Source: Paraburkholderia translucens (GTDB taxonomy: Bacteria > Pseudomonadota > Gammaproteobacteria > Burkholderiales > Burkholderiaceae). From it: a DNA stretch of 64,000 nt. A program made the position numbers and the translations under genes. The stretch is taken from NCBI RefSeq assembly GCF_020881035.1, contig NZ_JAJITC010000004.1, forward strand, positions 310,001 to 374,000, read 5' to 3'. The notes beneath the pieces are model-generated. The model was not told where the DNA came from and made no database searches. It saw only the letters and a list, made by a program, of their open reading frames with translations. Shown here piece after piece: positions 17,598-25,774 of this stretch (positions are counted from its first letter, which is position 1; each line of letters opens with the position of its first letter).

Positions 17598-19003
17598 TGT
17601 CCGTTCCTGATGGTCCATTTGCCGGTACTGCTGTCGATCGCGCCGGTGAGGCCGTTGCGCGCGAGGCGCTGGGCGAAGTCGGGGTCGACCTTGATCGCGG
17701 GTTTGAAGGTCACGTCGAGGCGATGCTCGTGATAGTCGAGCGCGGCGATACCGTTGACCGGCAGCGGCGACAGAGAGCGCGCGAGGCCGTCGGCGAGCGC
17801 GAGGAAATCTTCCGGTGACAGCTCGCCCGCCGCGACCCGCAATTGTTGCACCTGACGCGCCATCTGATCGGGCGCGTCGAGCACGACGGTGGTCTTCGGG
17901 AACGTGTTGAGCAGCAGCTCCGTCATCTGCGTATTGATCGCGTCGCGCTGGCGCGAGAGCATCAGCCACTGCACGTTCGCGCCGATGATCGCGACGACGA
18001 GCGCGGCGATTGCGAGCGCTATGGGCAGGCGCAGACGCCGCAGCGTCGCGCGATCGAGGCGCCACGGCTGCGACGCGAACTCGAACTGGCACAGGTCGAA
18101 GCGGCATTCGAGCCCGCGCCGCGCGAGCTGCTCGAACGGCAGCGGACTCGCGCCGTGGACGTGCGCGGCGAGCCGCGCCGGACTCGTCGCGGCGTGGCCG
18201 GCCTCGTTGCCCGGCACCTCGGTCAGCATGTACAGCGAGACCGGAGCCGCACCCGCGAGCGCGGCGAGGGTTGCATTGACCGCATTGGCGGGCGCCGCGA
18301 AGCCTTCGCCCTGCATGCCGCGCGCAATCGCCAGTTCGACGCGCGGCACGCCGCTGTCGAGCGCGCCTTCGACGAGCAACGCGGGCCCGGTCTGCACCAC
18401 CGCACCGAGCACTGCCGCCACCATCGGCACGATGGACGGCGCTTCGGGCGCCACCACTGCCTCGACGCCCGGCAGCGTCGTCGCGACGCTCGCCGCGCCG
18501 GCCATCACCGGCTCGCGCGCGTCGGCTGTTTCATTGACGCCCGCGGCTGCTTCGGCCACCGGCGGCTGCGGCAGGCAACGCGTGACCGGCACCGCCCGCA
18601 GACTGCGATGACCGGCCGCCGTGAACGCCTCGCAGATGAAACGGAACCAGCCGCGATCGACGATCGCGAGCAGCTGCCGGCCATCGCCGAGCCTTTGCGG
18701 ATCGACCGCGATATGGCAAGTCTGCGGGTCCTGGATCAGTTGATCCTCGACGATATTGGGCAGCGCCTGGCGCAGCTTCGGCCCGCGTAGCGGCGGCAGC
18801 GTCGCGGGCATCAGCAGCAGGTCGCGCGCGGCGACCATCAGCACCGTCGTGCTCGCGCGCGGCAGCAGCGCGAGTGCCGAGCGGCCGGCGCGCTGCGTGC
18901 GCCCCGACTTGTCGAGCAGCAGAAATGTCAGCTCGGGCAGTTGCCATTCCTGCGAGGACACCGCCGGATCACGCGGCGGCAATAGGACGATCAGCGTGCT
19001 CAA
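17594..19003 (-). CDS. gspL: Type II secretion protein L
   Basis: A 469-aa GspL. The cytoplasmic N-terminal actin-like domain docks the GspE ATPase; it is followed by a membrane helix (LRLPIALAIAALVVAIIGA, about 325-343) and a periplasmic ferredoxin-like domain. Residues about 140-200 form an Ala/Val-rich insertion not typical of shorter GspL proteins. The likely start is TTG at 19003, with GAGAGAG a few bases upstream; the only nearby ATG is out of frame. Confidence 0.85.
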   Translation of the reverse strand: MSTLIVLLPPRDPAVSSQEWQLPELTFLLLDKSGRTQRAGRSALALLPRASTTVLMVAARDLLLMPATLPPLRGPKLRQALPNIVEDQLIQDPQTCHIAVDPQRLGDGRQLLAIVDRGWFRFICEAFTAAGHRSLRAVPVTRCLPQPPVAEAAAGVNETADAREPVMAGAASVATTLPGVEAVVAPEAPSIVPMVAAVLGAVVQTGPALLVEGALDSGVPRVELAIARGMQGEGFAAPANAVNATLAALAGAAPVSLYMLTEVPGNEAGHAATSPARLAAHVHGASPLPFEQLARRGLECRFDLCQFEFASQPWRLDRATLRRLRLPIALAIAALVVAIIGANVQWLMLSRQRDAINTQMTELLLNTFPKTTVVLDAPDQMARQVQQLRVAAGELSPEDFLALADGLARSLSPLPVNGIAALDYHEHRLDVTFKPAIKVDPDFAQRLARNGLTGAIDSSTGKWTIRNGQ

Positions 19004-19031
19004 AGGCCACTCTCTCTGTGGATTGCGATAT

Positions 19032-20135
19032 TCATAGTTGGTCTTGTACCCGCACGATACGCGTGGTGTGAGTCAGCGGATCGCGATAGACGAGCGTCGT
19101 GCGATCCACTTCGGCGCGCTCGTGCTGCACACTGCCGTGGACTAAAAAGTAGCTCGAATTGACGTCGAACTGGTTCTGATCGACCGACACCGATGGCACG
19201 CCGGCCGCGGTCAGCGCGAGCGACACGTCGCCGATGTTGCGGAAGAACACAGTTTGCCGCCGCGCGACGAGTGCCTGCGCTTGCGAGAGCGCCATGCCCG
19301 GCACCACCGCCGCGATCACTTCGGCCGACGCCGTGTTCATGTTGATCGCGGTGACGGTCGGCAGCACGGTGACGAACGGGCGCAGGCGCGCAATGATCTC
19401 CGGCGCGTACCCCGGAATGTCGAGCAGCGAATCGACACTCGTCATCAGGAGCGGCGCGACCGCCACGTTGTCGTCGCCGTCCTCGATGCCGGGCTGATTC
19501 TGAAAGTTGCCGCCCGTCATACCGCCGCCACCGACCTGCTGCGAGCTGCTGATCGAGGTGCCGGTCTGAAAGCGCGTCGCCGATTGCGACAGCCCCGCAC
19601 GCATGTGCAGCGCGGTGACTTTGGCGAGCTGTCCGCTCAGGCCGAGCGACACGAGCAAACGCTGATACGCAGCCGTCTGCTCGGCGCTGACCTGCATCAC
19701 GCCGGGCGCCGGACTCGCGACCAGATTGCGCAGATTGAATCGGGATTGCGCGTCCTCGATCGAGCCCGACAGGTAGGTCGCCGCACCTTGCTCCGCGCGC
19801 ACCTCGCCGATCTGCCCGAGAAAATCGGACAGCCGTGTTTTTGCGATCGGCACGCCCCACAGGCCGCCCAGATACGTGATGCCCGCCGACGTATCGCCTT
19901 CGGAGCGCAGGATCAGCCGCGTCCAGTCGAGCGCGCCGCGCGCGATCCACTGCGCCTGCGACAGCAGCCGCTGATTCTCGATGCGCCGGACCTGGACCTG
20001 CTGGCGCCACAGCATGCCGGACACGAGGATCGCCGACAGCGCGACGACGAGCAGCGCGCTAATGATGGCCGCGCCGCGCTCGCGTGCACGCGAACCCGAT
20101 GCGGATTTTTTTGGCAGCGACGACGAGAACGTCAT
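19032..20135 (-). CDS. gspK: Type II secretion minor pseudopilin K
   Basis: A 367-aa GspK, the large tip pseudopilin that initiates pseudopilus assembly with GspI and GspJ. It has a class III signal (RERGAAIISALLVVALSAIL) in which the usual +5 Glu is absent, as is normal for GspK, followed by the large alpha/beta domain containing two helix-hairpin-helix-like segments (for example INMNTASAEVIAAVVPG). Its start is 1 bp after the gspJ stop. Confidence 0.88.
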   Translation of the reverse strand: MTFSSSLPKKSASGSRARERGAAIISALLVVALSAILVSGMLWRQQVQVRRIENQRLLSQAQWIARGALDWTRLILRSEGDTSAGITYLGGLWGVPIAKTRLSDFLGQIGEVRAEQGAATYLSGSIEDAQSRFNLRNLVASPAPGVMQVSAEQTAAYQRLLVSLGLSGQLAKVTALHMRAGLSQSATRFQTGTSISSSQQVGGGGMTGGNFQNQPGIEDGDDNVAVAPLLMTSVDSLLDIPGYAPEIIARLRPFVTVLPTVTAINMNTASAEVIAAVVPGMALSQAQALVARRQTVFFRNIGDVSLALTAAGVPSVSVDQNQFDVNSSYFLVHGSVQHERAEVDRTTLVYRDPLTHTTRIVRVQDQL

Positions 20136-20136
20136 C

Positions 20137-20808
20137 TCATTCTCCGACCAGAAAAACGCGCGTGATCGGCCGCGCGAGCGAGGTCGCGCCGATGCTGACC
20201 TCGAGCCCCGTCACCGAGCGCGGCATCGGCGCGTTGCCGAGCTGCGGCACCTTCAGGTTGTTGATGGCCTCCGTCATCGCGGTTTGCACGTCGTTCATCT
20301 GTGTGGTCCAACCGAGCTTCGCTACATACATGCGCGCCGAAATCGAACCGACGCCGCCCATCAGCGGCACCGAGCTCCAGCCTTCGTCGCCGCCGTGCAG
20401 CGCGCGTCGCAACTCGCCGACGTTGCCAAGCGGCGGCGACGCGTAGCGCACCACCCGGCCGTTCGAGATCTGATAGCGCACCACCTGAAGACGCGGCGCG
20501 ATGCCCGGCAGCACCATGTGCCTGACGATCTGCAGCGTGTTGCCGTTGATCGAAATTGCGGGCTCGCCCGAATCGTCGCCGGCGGCCTGGCGCGCATCGA
20601 TGCGCATCTGGTCGAACAGCTGCGCGAACACGCGCTCGTCCTCCATCGCGTTCGTGATCGTCGTGCGGCCACGGATGATCTGATCGAGCCCGCGCCACGA
20701 CAGCACGGCGATCACCGCGAGGATCGCGATGGCGACCAGCAGTTCGATCAGCGTGAAGCCGCGCGCGCCGTATCGGCCGCGGCGCTCACAGCGAGCGGTT
20801 GGTTTCAT
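20137..20808 (-). CDS. gspJ: Type II secretion minor pseudopilin J
   Basis: A 223-aa GspJ with prepilin cleavage site RG/FTLIELLVAIAILAVIAV and +5 Glu, part of the GspI-J-K tip complex. The body follows the family (RGLDQIIRGRTTITNAMEDE, DQMRIDARQ). Its start lies inside the end of gspI (23-bp overlap), which indicates coupling. Confidence 0.9.
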   Translation of the reverse strand: MKPTARCERRGRYGARGFTLIELLVAIAILAVIAVLSWRGLDQIIRGRTTITNAMEDERVFAQLFDQMRIDARQAAGDDSGEPAISINGNTLQIVRHMVLPGIAPRLQVVRYQISNGRVVRYASPPLGNVGELRRALHGGDEGWSSVPLMGGVGSISARMYVAKLGWTTQMNDVQTAMTEAINNLKVPQLGNAPMPRSVTGLEVSIGATSLARPITRVFLVGE

Positions 20809-21229
20809 TCGCGACCACCGTGACCATCTGGGCGAGATTGCCGGTTTGCCCGGGCATCGTCACCATCACTTCGATACGGCGAAACACCGGATTGGGCGTC
20901 GCCGTCACATTCTCCGTACAGAGCAGTTGCAGATTGCCTTGCGAGCAATCGAAGCTCGTCGAGCCGATGTCCGGCCATGCATGCTTCAGATGCAGTTGCG
21001 CGAGCGCGTTGTCGGCGCTCCAGCCGGCGAGCAGACGCCGGTGCAGATCGGCTTCGCCGCTCGCGAGACTGCCGACCGCGCGCAGCGACGCGGCGAGCGC
21101 GACCGCGATGATGGCAAGCGCGACCAGCACCTCGATCATCGTGAAACCGTGCACCTTGCGGCCCACGCCGTAGCGCGTCTTGAAAAGGGAAGGCGGGCTC
21201 GCGGCCCTGCCGTAACGACGCATCCGCAT
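20786..21229 (-). CDS. gspI: Type II secretion minor pseudopilin I
   Basis: A 147-aa GspI with prepilin signal HG/FTMIEVLVALAIIAVALAAS and a C-terminal NETNRSL-type ending. It forms the pseudopilus tip with GspJ and GspK. ATG at 21229 is 1 bp after the gspH stop; ATG at 21223 is an equally possible alternative, and an ATG at 21253 inside gspH is less likely. The signal prefix is longer (about 25 residues) than usual. Confidence 0.87.
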   Translation of the reverse strand: MRMRRYGRAASPPSLFKTRYGVGRKVHGFTMIEVLVALAIIAVALAASLRAVGSLASGEADLHRRLLAGWSADNALAQLHLKHAWPDIGSTSFDCSQGNLQLLCTENVTATPNPVFRRIEVMVTMPGQTGNLAQMVTVVANETNRSL

Positions 21230-21230
21230 C

Positions 21231-21770
21231 TCAACGCACCTCGTAGCGGCCATTGCCGGTACCGACGATCGTCGCCTGGCCGGCCGCCGAAAACAGCGTG
21301 ACCTCCACCGGCACGTCGATCGCTTCGGTACCGAACACGATGCGATCAGTTTGCGAATCCGAGCCCGGGTAGCTGATCGCGACGCCGGTTACACCGCCTT
21401 CCCACTGACGCGGTCCGAGCAGATCGTCGCGCAGCGGGCGCCAGCCGTCCTCGGTGCGCTGATCGAAACGGAAGCCGCCCTCGAACGGCCGCCACGCGAT
21501 CGGCCGCGCGCGCACCTGCGCTTCGTCGCCGGCGGATTCGAACAATAGCGCGAGACGCTGTGCTTGCTCGTTCAGGTCGGTGCGCGGATTACGCGTCATC
21601 GTCACCGCGGTCAGCGACACGAGCAGGCCCGCGATCACGAGCACGACCATCATTTCGAGCAGCGTGAAGCCGCCCGCGCGGCTGCGGCGTTGGCGCAAGC
21701 GCGGCCGCGAAGCCGTACACGGAGTGTTCACGCGGGACTTGCAAGCGGACGTGCGCATAGTGCCGGTCAT
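21231..21770 (-). CDS. gspH: Type II secretion minor pseudopilin H
   Basis: A 179-aa GspH with prepilin signal GG/FTLLEMMVVLVIAGLLVS and the family pattern NEQAQRLALLFESAGDEA, which matches GspH rather than GspG. The leader of about 34 residues is long and basic. It follows a 178-bp gap after gspG that contains a strong stem-loop. Confidence 0.88.
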   Translation of the reverse strand: MTGTMRTSACKSRVNTPCTASRPRLRQRRSRAGGFTLLEMMVVLVIAGLLVSLTAVTMTRNPRTDLNEQAQRLALLFESAGDEAQVRARPIAWRPFEGGFRFDQRTEDGWRPLRDDLLGPRQWEGGVTGVAISYPGSDSQTDRIVFGTEAIDVPVEVTLFSAAGQATIVGTGNGRYEVR

Positions 21771-21825
21771 CGACGATCAACGAAAATTCAAACTGCACTG
21801 CATCGGTGAAGCACGCGCGCCTTGA

Positions 21826-21848
21826 CGCGCCGCGAAAATCGCGGCGCG
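21826..21848 (-). other. Strong stem-loop between gspG and gspH
   Basis: CGCGCCGCGA (21826-21835) and TCGCGGCGCG (21839-21848) form a perfect 10-bp GC-rich stem with a 3-nt loop. It has no T-run, so it is more likely a processing or 3'-protection element for the abundant gspG message than a terminator. Confidence 0.5.
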
Positions 21849-21948
21849 GCGGGCAGGGCGCCCGGCGAAACGAGCGGCCAAACCGGTGGCAAGGAGGGCG
21901 CGTACATGAACATCATCGAGGCTGGCGGGAATCTGGGGTTCGGCCAAA

Positions 21949-22413
21949 CTATTGCCAGGACCCGACGTCGGCATCGTTGCCTTCGCCACCCGGTCTGCCG
22001 TCGGCGCCGTAGCTGAACACGTCGATCTCGCCATGCACGCCCGGATTCAGGTACTGGTACGGATTGCCCCACGGATCGTTCGGCAGACGCTCGAGGTAAC
22101 CGCCCTCCTTCCAGTTGTTCGGTACCGGGTCGGTGGAGGGCTTTTCGATCAGCGCGCGCAGGCCCTGTTCCTGGGTCGGATAGCGGCCGTTGTCGAGCCG
22201 ATAGAGCTTCAGCGCCTGCATCACGGTGCCGATATCCTGCTTCGCGGCGACGCGCCGCGCTTCGTCCGGACGGCTCATGATCTTCGGCACGATCAGCGCG
22301 GCGAGAATGCCGAGAATCGCGATCACGACCATGATTTCGATCAGCGTGAAACCGCGCTGACGACGGCTGCGCGAACCCGCGTTGTCAGCGCGGCGAATGG
22401 TCGACAGTTGCAT
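21949..22413 (-). CDS. gspG: Type II secretion major pseudopilin G
   Basis: A 154-aa major pseudopilin whose polymer pushes substrates through the GspD pore. Prepilin site [21 protein letters not shown] is followed by the diagnostic [19 protein letters not shown] and [13 protein letters not shown] motifs; the C-terminal Asp-rich segment likely binds calcium. It is the first gene of the gspG-H-I-J-K-L-M-N unit and is divergent from gspC. Cleavage requires a GspO peptidase, which is not in the window. Confidence 0.95.
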   Translation of the reverse strand: MQLSTIRRADNAGSRSRRQRGFTLIEIMVVIAILGILAALIVPKIMSRPDEARRVAAKQDIGTVMQALKLYRLDNGRYPTQEQGLRALIEKPSTDPVPNNWKEGGYLERLPNDPWGNPYQYLNPGVHGEIDVFSYGADGRPGGEGNDADVGSWQ

Positions 22414-22548
22414 AGCTTGCTACCTCTTTTCAGGTGAATTTTTTGACCCGGCCGTCAGATTGAACACGCCGGGCCGGTCATTTTAATGTCATGCAGTTGG
22501 AGGGCTTCAACCCACCGCAATTTTCACAATAGTCCGTACAATGTGCGC

Positions 22549-22962
22549 ATGAACGCCATCCAGATCCGCCTCCTGTCGCTCGCGGTGTTCGCCGCTTTCT
22601 GTGCGACGCTGACCTACTGGGTCATCACCCTCACCACGATGTCGGGTGCGCCGTTGCCGGCCGCCGCCGCGCATGCGCAGGTCTCGACCGACCAGGCCGC
22701 GACGCTGTTCGGCGGGCAGCTCACGCGCAACGTCAATCAGGACATCCATCTCTTCGGCATCCTCTCGTTGCGCGAAGGCGCCGCGGCGATCGTCAGCGTC
22801 GGCGGCGAGCCGCCGCACGCGGTGTCGCTTGGCAGCACGCTCATGCAAGGCACCAAACTCTCCGAAGTTCGCGCCCGCTCGATCATCATCGACCGCAACG
22901 GCGCCCACTCCGAAATCTTCCTGCCCGCCAACGCCGGCAGTCCTACCATCTACGTGCGCTGA
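22549..22962 (+). CDS. gspC: Type II secretion protein C, short form, opposite orientation
   Basis: A 137-aa inner-membrane protein with one helix (LLSLAVFAAFCATLTYWVI) and a small periplasmic homology-region domain (about 60-135: LFGILSLREGAAAIVSVGGE, then GSTLMQGTKLSEVRARSIII). It matches the GspC HR domain, which contacts the GspD N-domain, but ends before any PDZ or coiled-coil domain. It is the only plus-strand gene inside the cluster, sitting between gspF and gspG, as expected for Burkholderia-type loci. The divergent spacer 22414-22548 contains an imperfect inverted repeat (22444-22480). Confidence 0.75.
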   Translation: MNAIQIRLLSLAVFAAFCATLTYWVITLTTMSGAPLPAAAAHAQVSTDQAATLFGGQLTRNVNQDIHLFGILSLREGAAAIVSVGGEPPHAVSLGSTLMQGTKLSEVRARSIIIDRNGAHSEIFLPANAGSPTIYVR

Positions 22963-23031
22963 AATCCGAAACGATTGCGCGGCTGATGCGGTACGCCGCG
23001 CGATCCTTTCTGTTCCTTCCTCGCGCTGCCG

Positions 23032-24249
23032 CTACTGCACGAGGTTGTTCAGCTCGATGATCGGCAGCATCACCGCGAGCACGATCACGAGCACCACGCC
23101 CCCCATCGCCAGGATCAGCAGCGGTTCGAGCAGGCTCGTCAGGAACATCGTGCGACGCTCCAGTTCGCGCGCTTCGCCGTCGGCCGCGCGATCGAGCATC
23201 GTCGTCACGTCGCCGGTCGCTTCGCCCGAGCGGATCAGGTGCACGAGCACCGGCGGAAACGTCTTCGTGTTGCCGAGCGCGCGCGACAGCGACGTGCCTT
23301 CGCGCACCCGCACGATCGCGTCGTCGATGTTCTCGCGCATCGCGTTGTTGCTGAGCGTTTCGGCCGCGGCCTGCAACGCGCGCAGAATCGGCACGCCCGC
23401 CGCGGTCAGAATGCCGAGCGTGCTCGCGAAGCGCACGGTGTTATAGCCGCGCACGAGCTTGCCGATCAGCGGCGCGGTGAGCAGCCAACGGTCGAACGCG
23501 AGACGCGGCGCCGGTTGCCTGAGCGTCGCGCGCACCAGGTAGACGGCCACGAGCACGCCGATCAGCATGGCCCACCACCAGTGCCGCACGAAGCCGGAGA
23601 GCGCCATCATCACGATCGTCAGAAACGGCAGTTGCTGTTTCGTGCTCGCGAACACGTTGACGACCTGCGGCACCACATAGCTCAAAAGGAACGTGACGAT
23701 GCCGAACGCGATGAACGTGACGATCGTCGGATACGTAAACGCCAGCACGATCTTCTGCTTCAGCGCGTTGCGCTGCTCGATATAGTCGGCGAGCCGCGAC
23801 AGCACCAGACCGAGCTTGCCCGTGTGCTCGCCGGCCGCGACGAGCGCCCGGTAGATCTCGGGGAAATCCTTCGGATGCTGCTGCAGCGCGTTGGCAAGCG
23901 AATGACCGCCGAGCACTTCGGCCCGAATCGCCGCCATCAGCTCACGGATGTAGTCGCGCTCCGACTGCTCGGTCAGCACCGCGAGCGCTTCGTCGAGCGG
24001 CAAGCCCGCGATCAGCAGACTGGCGAGCTGCCGCGTCAGAATGGCCTGCTCGCGCTGCGACAGACGACGCCCGAGCGCGAGCCGCCGGTTACGCTCGCCG
24101 CGCGTGCGCGATGCCGCTGGTTCGACGACGAGCGGAGTGAGTCCCTGCGAACGCAGGCTCGTGCGCGCGCCGCGCGCGCTGTCGGCGTCGAGCACGCCTT
24201 TTTGTGGCTTGCCCGCCGCGTCGATCGCTTCAAAACGAAATGCCGGCAT
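23032..24249 (-). CDS. gspF: Type II secretion inner-membrane platform protein F
   Basis: A 405-aa polytopic protein of the GspF/PilC family that forms the platform above the GspE ATPase. It contains the two repeated T2SSF domains (about 70-195 and 275-395) and three membrane helices, near YPTIVTFIAFGIVTFLLSY, WWWAMLIGVLVAVYLV and the C-terminal LILAMGGVVLVIVLAVMLPI. It starts 4 bp after the gspE stop. Confidence 0.93.
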   Translation of the reverse strand: MPAFRFEAIDAAGKPQKGVLDADSARGARTSLRSQGLTPLVVEPAASRTRGERNRRLALGRRLSQREQAILTRQLASLLIAGLPLDEALAVLTEQSERDYIRELMAAIRAEVLGGHSLANALQQHPKDFPEIYRALVAAGEHTGKLGLVLSRLADYIEQRNALKQKIVLAFTYPTIVTFIAFGIVTFLLSYVVPQVVNVFASTKQQLPFLTIVMMALSGFVRHWWWAMLIGVLVAVYLVRATLRQPAPRLAFDRWLLTAPLIGKLVRGYNTVRFASTLGILTAAGVPILRALQAAAETLSNNAMRENIDDAIVRVREGTSLSRALGNTKTFPPVLVHLIRSGEATGDVTTMLDRAADGEARELERRTMFLTSLLEPLLILAMGGVVLVIVLAVMLPIIELNNLVQ

Positions 24250-24253
24250 GGGC

Positions 24254-25774
24254 TTATGCTCCGCCCGTTACGCGAATCACTTCTTCGAGCGACGTCAGTC
24301 CCGAGTCGAGCCAGCGCTCCGAATCCTCGCGCAGTGTGCGCATGCCCTGCGCACGGCCGGCTTCGAGAATCTCGGCATCGGCCGCGTTACGGTGGATCAG
24401 CGAGCGGATCGTTTCGTCGATCAGCAGCAGCTCGTAGACGCCGCGCCGTCCCGCATAACCGGACTGGCCGCAACGGTCGCAGCCGACCGGATGCCAGCGC
24501 TTGCTGCCGTCCTCTTCGGTGCGCTCTTCCCGGCACACCGGGCACAGGCGCCGCACCAGCCGCTGCGCGAGCACGCCGAGCAGCGACGACGCCAGCAGAT
24601 ACGGCTCGACGCCCATGTCGGTCAGACGCGTGACGGCGGATGCCGCATCGTTCGTGTGCAGCGTCGCGAGCACCAGGTGGCCGGTCAGCGATGCCTGCAC
24701 CGCGATCTGCGCGGTTTCGAGGTCGCGGATTTCACCGATCATGATGATGTCGGGGTCCTGACGCAGAATCGAGCGCAACGCGCGTGCGAAGCTCATGCCG
24801 ATCCGCTCGTTGACCTGGGTCTGGCCGATGCCGGACAGGTCGTATTCGATCGGATCTTCCACCGTCATGATGTTGGTGGTCGCCGTCTCCAGTCGCGACA
24901 TCGACGCATACAGCGTCGTGGTCTTGCCGGACCCGGTCGGGCCGGTCACGAGCACGATGCCGTGCGGCTTGCCGATCAGCTTGTCGAACTGGGCGAGCGT
25001 GTCGGACGCCATGCCGAGCGCTTCGAGATTGAGACGCGTCGCGTCTTTTTCGAGCAGACGCAGCACCGCGCGCTCGCCGTGACCGGTCGGCAGCGTCGAT
25101 ACGCGCACGTCGACCGGGCGGCCGCCGACGCGCAGCGTGATGCGGCCGTCCTGCGGCAAACGCTTTTCCGCGATGTCGAGTTGCGCCATGATCTTGATCC
25201 GCGAGATCAGCGCGCCGTGCAGCGCTTTTTTCGGCCGCACCACGTCACGCAGCGTGCCGTCGACGCGAAAGCGCACCACGGACGCATTCTCGAACGGCTC
25301 GATGTGGATGTCGGACGCCTGCTCGCGCGCCGCTTGCGTGAGCAGCGCATTGATCATGCGGATGATCGGCGCGTCGTCTTCCGACTCGAGCAGATCCTCG
25401 ACCTCGGGGATGTCCTGCATCAGACGCGACAGATCGACTTCGCCTTCCACTTCTCCGACTACCTGCGCGGCGCTGCCGTCCTGGCGCGCATACGCCTGGT
25501 TGATCGCCTGCGCGAGCTCGTCGGCGGGCAAGCGCACGACCGACAACGCGCCGTAATTGCGCGCGACTTCGGCAAGCGCGGCTTCGCTCGTGCGCTCGCT
25601 GATCCAGACTTCGAGGCCGTCGCCATGCTGATGCGCGACCAGAATCTGGCCGCTGCGCGCAAAGCCATACGGCACGAGCCGGGCGGCCAGCGGCGACGGC
25701 GCCGCGCGCTCGCCGGCGGCGTCGCCCTCCAGCGGACGTTGCGGTTGCGCGGTTTGCGCGGGCGTCAGCGTCAC
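24254..25774 (-). CDS. gspE: Type II secretion ATPase E
   Basis: A 506-aa hexameric cytoplasmic ATPase driving pseudopilus assembly. It has an N-terminal GspL-binding domain, Walker A GPTGSGKTT (about 277-285), the Asp box, Walker B IIMIGEIRD, His box LATLHTNDA and the zinc-binding four-Cys element (CPVC then CDRC, 20-odd residues apart). The GTG start at 25774 shares bases with the gspD stop (GTGA), which implies translational coupling. Confidence 0.94.
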   Translation of the reverse strand: MTLTPAQTAQPQRPLEGDAAGERAAPSPLAARLVPYGFARSGQILVAHQHGDGLEVWISERTSEAALAEVARNYGALSVVRLPADELAQAINQAYARQDGSAAQVVGEVEGEVDLSRLMQDIPEVEDLLESEDDAPIIRMINALLTQAAREQASDIHIEPFENASVVRFRVDGTLRDVVRPKKALHGALISRIKIMAQLDIAEKRLPQDGRITLRVGGRPVDVRVSTLPTGHGERAVLRLLEKDATRLNLEALGMASDTLAQFDKLIGKPHGIVLVTGPTGSGKTTTLYASMSRLETATTNIMTVEDPIEYDLSGIGQTQVNERIGMSFARALRSILRQDPDIIMIGEIRDLETAQIAVQASLTGHLVLATLHTNDAASAVTRLTDMGVEPYLLASSLLGVLAQRLVRRLCPVCREERTEEDGSKRWHPVGCDRCGQSGYAGRRGVYELLLIDETIRSLIHRNAADAEILEAGRAQGMRTLREDSERWLDSGLTSLEEVIRVTGGA

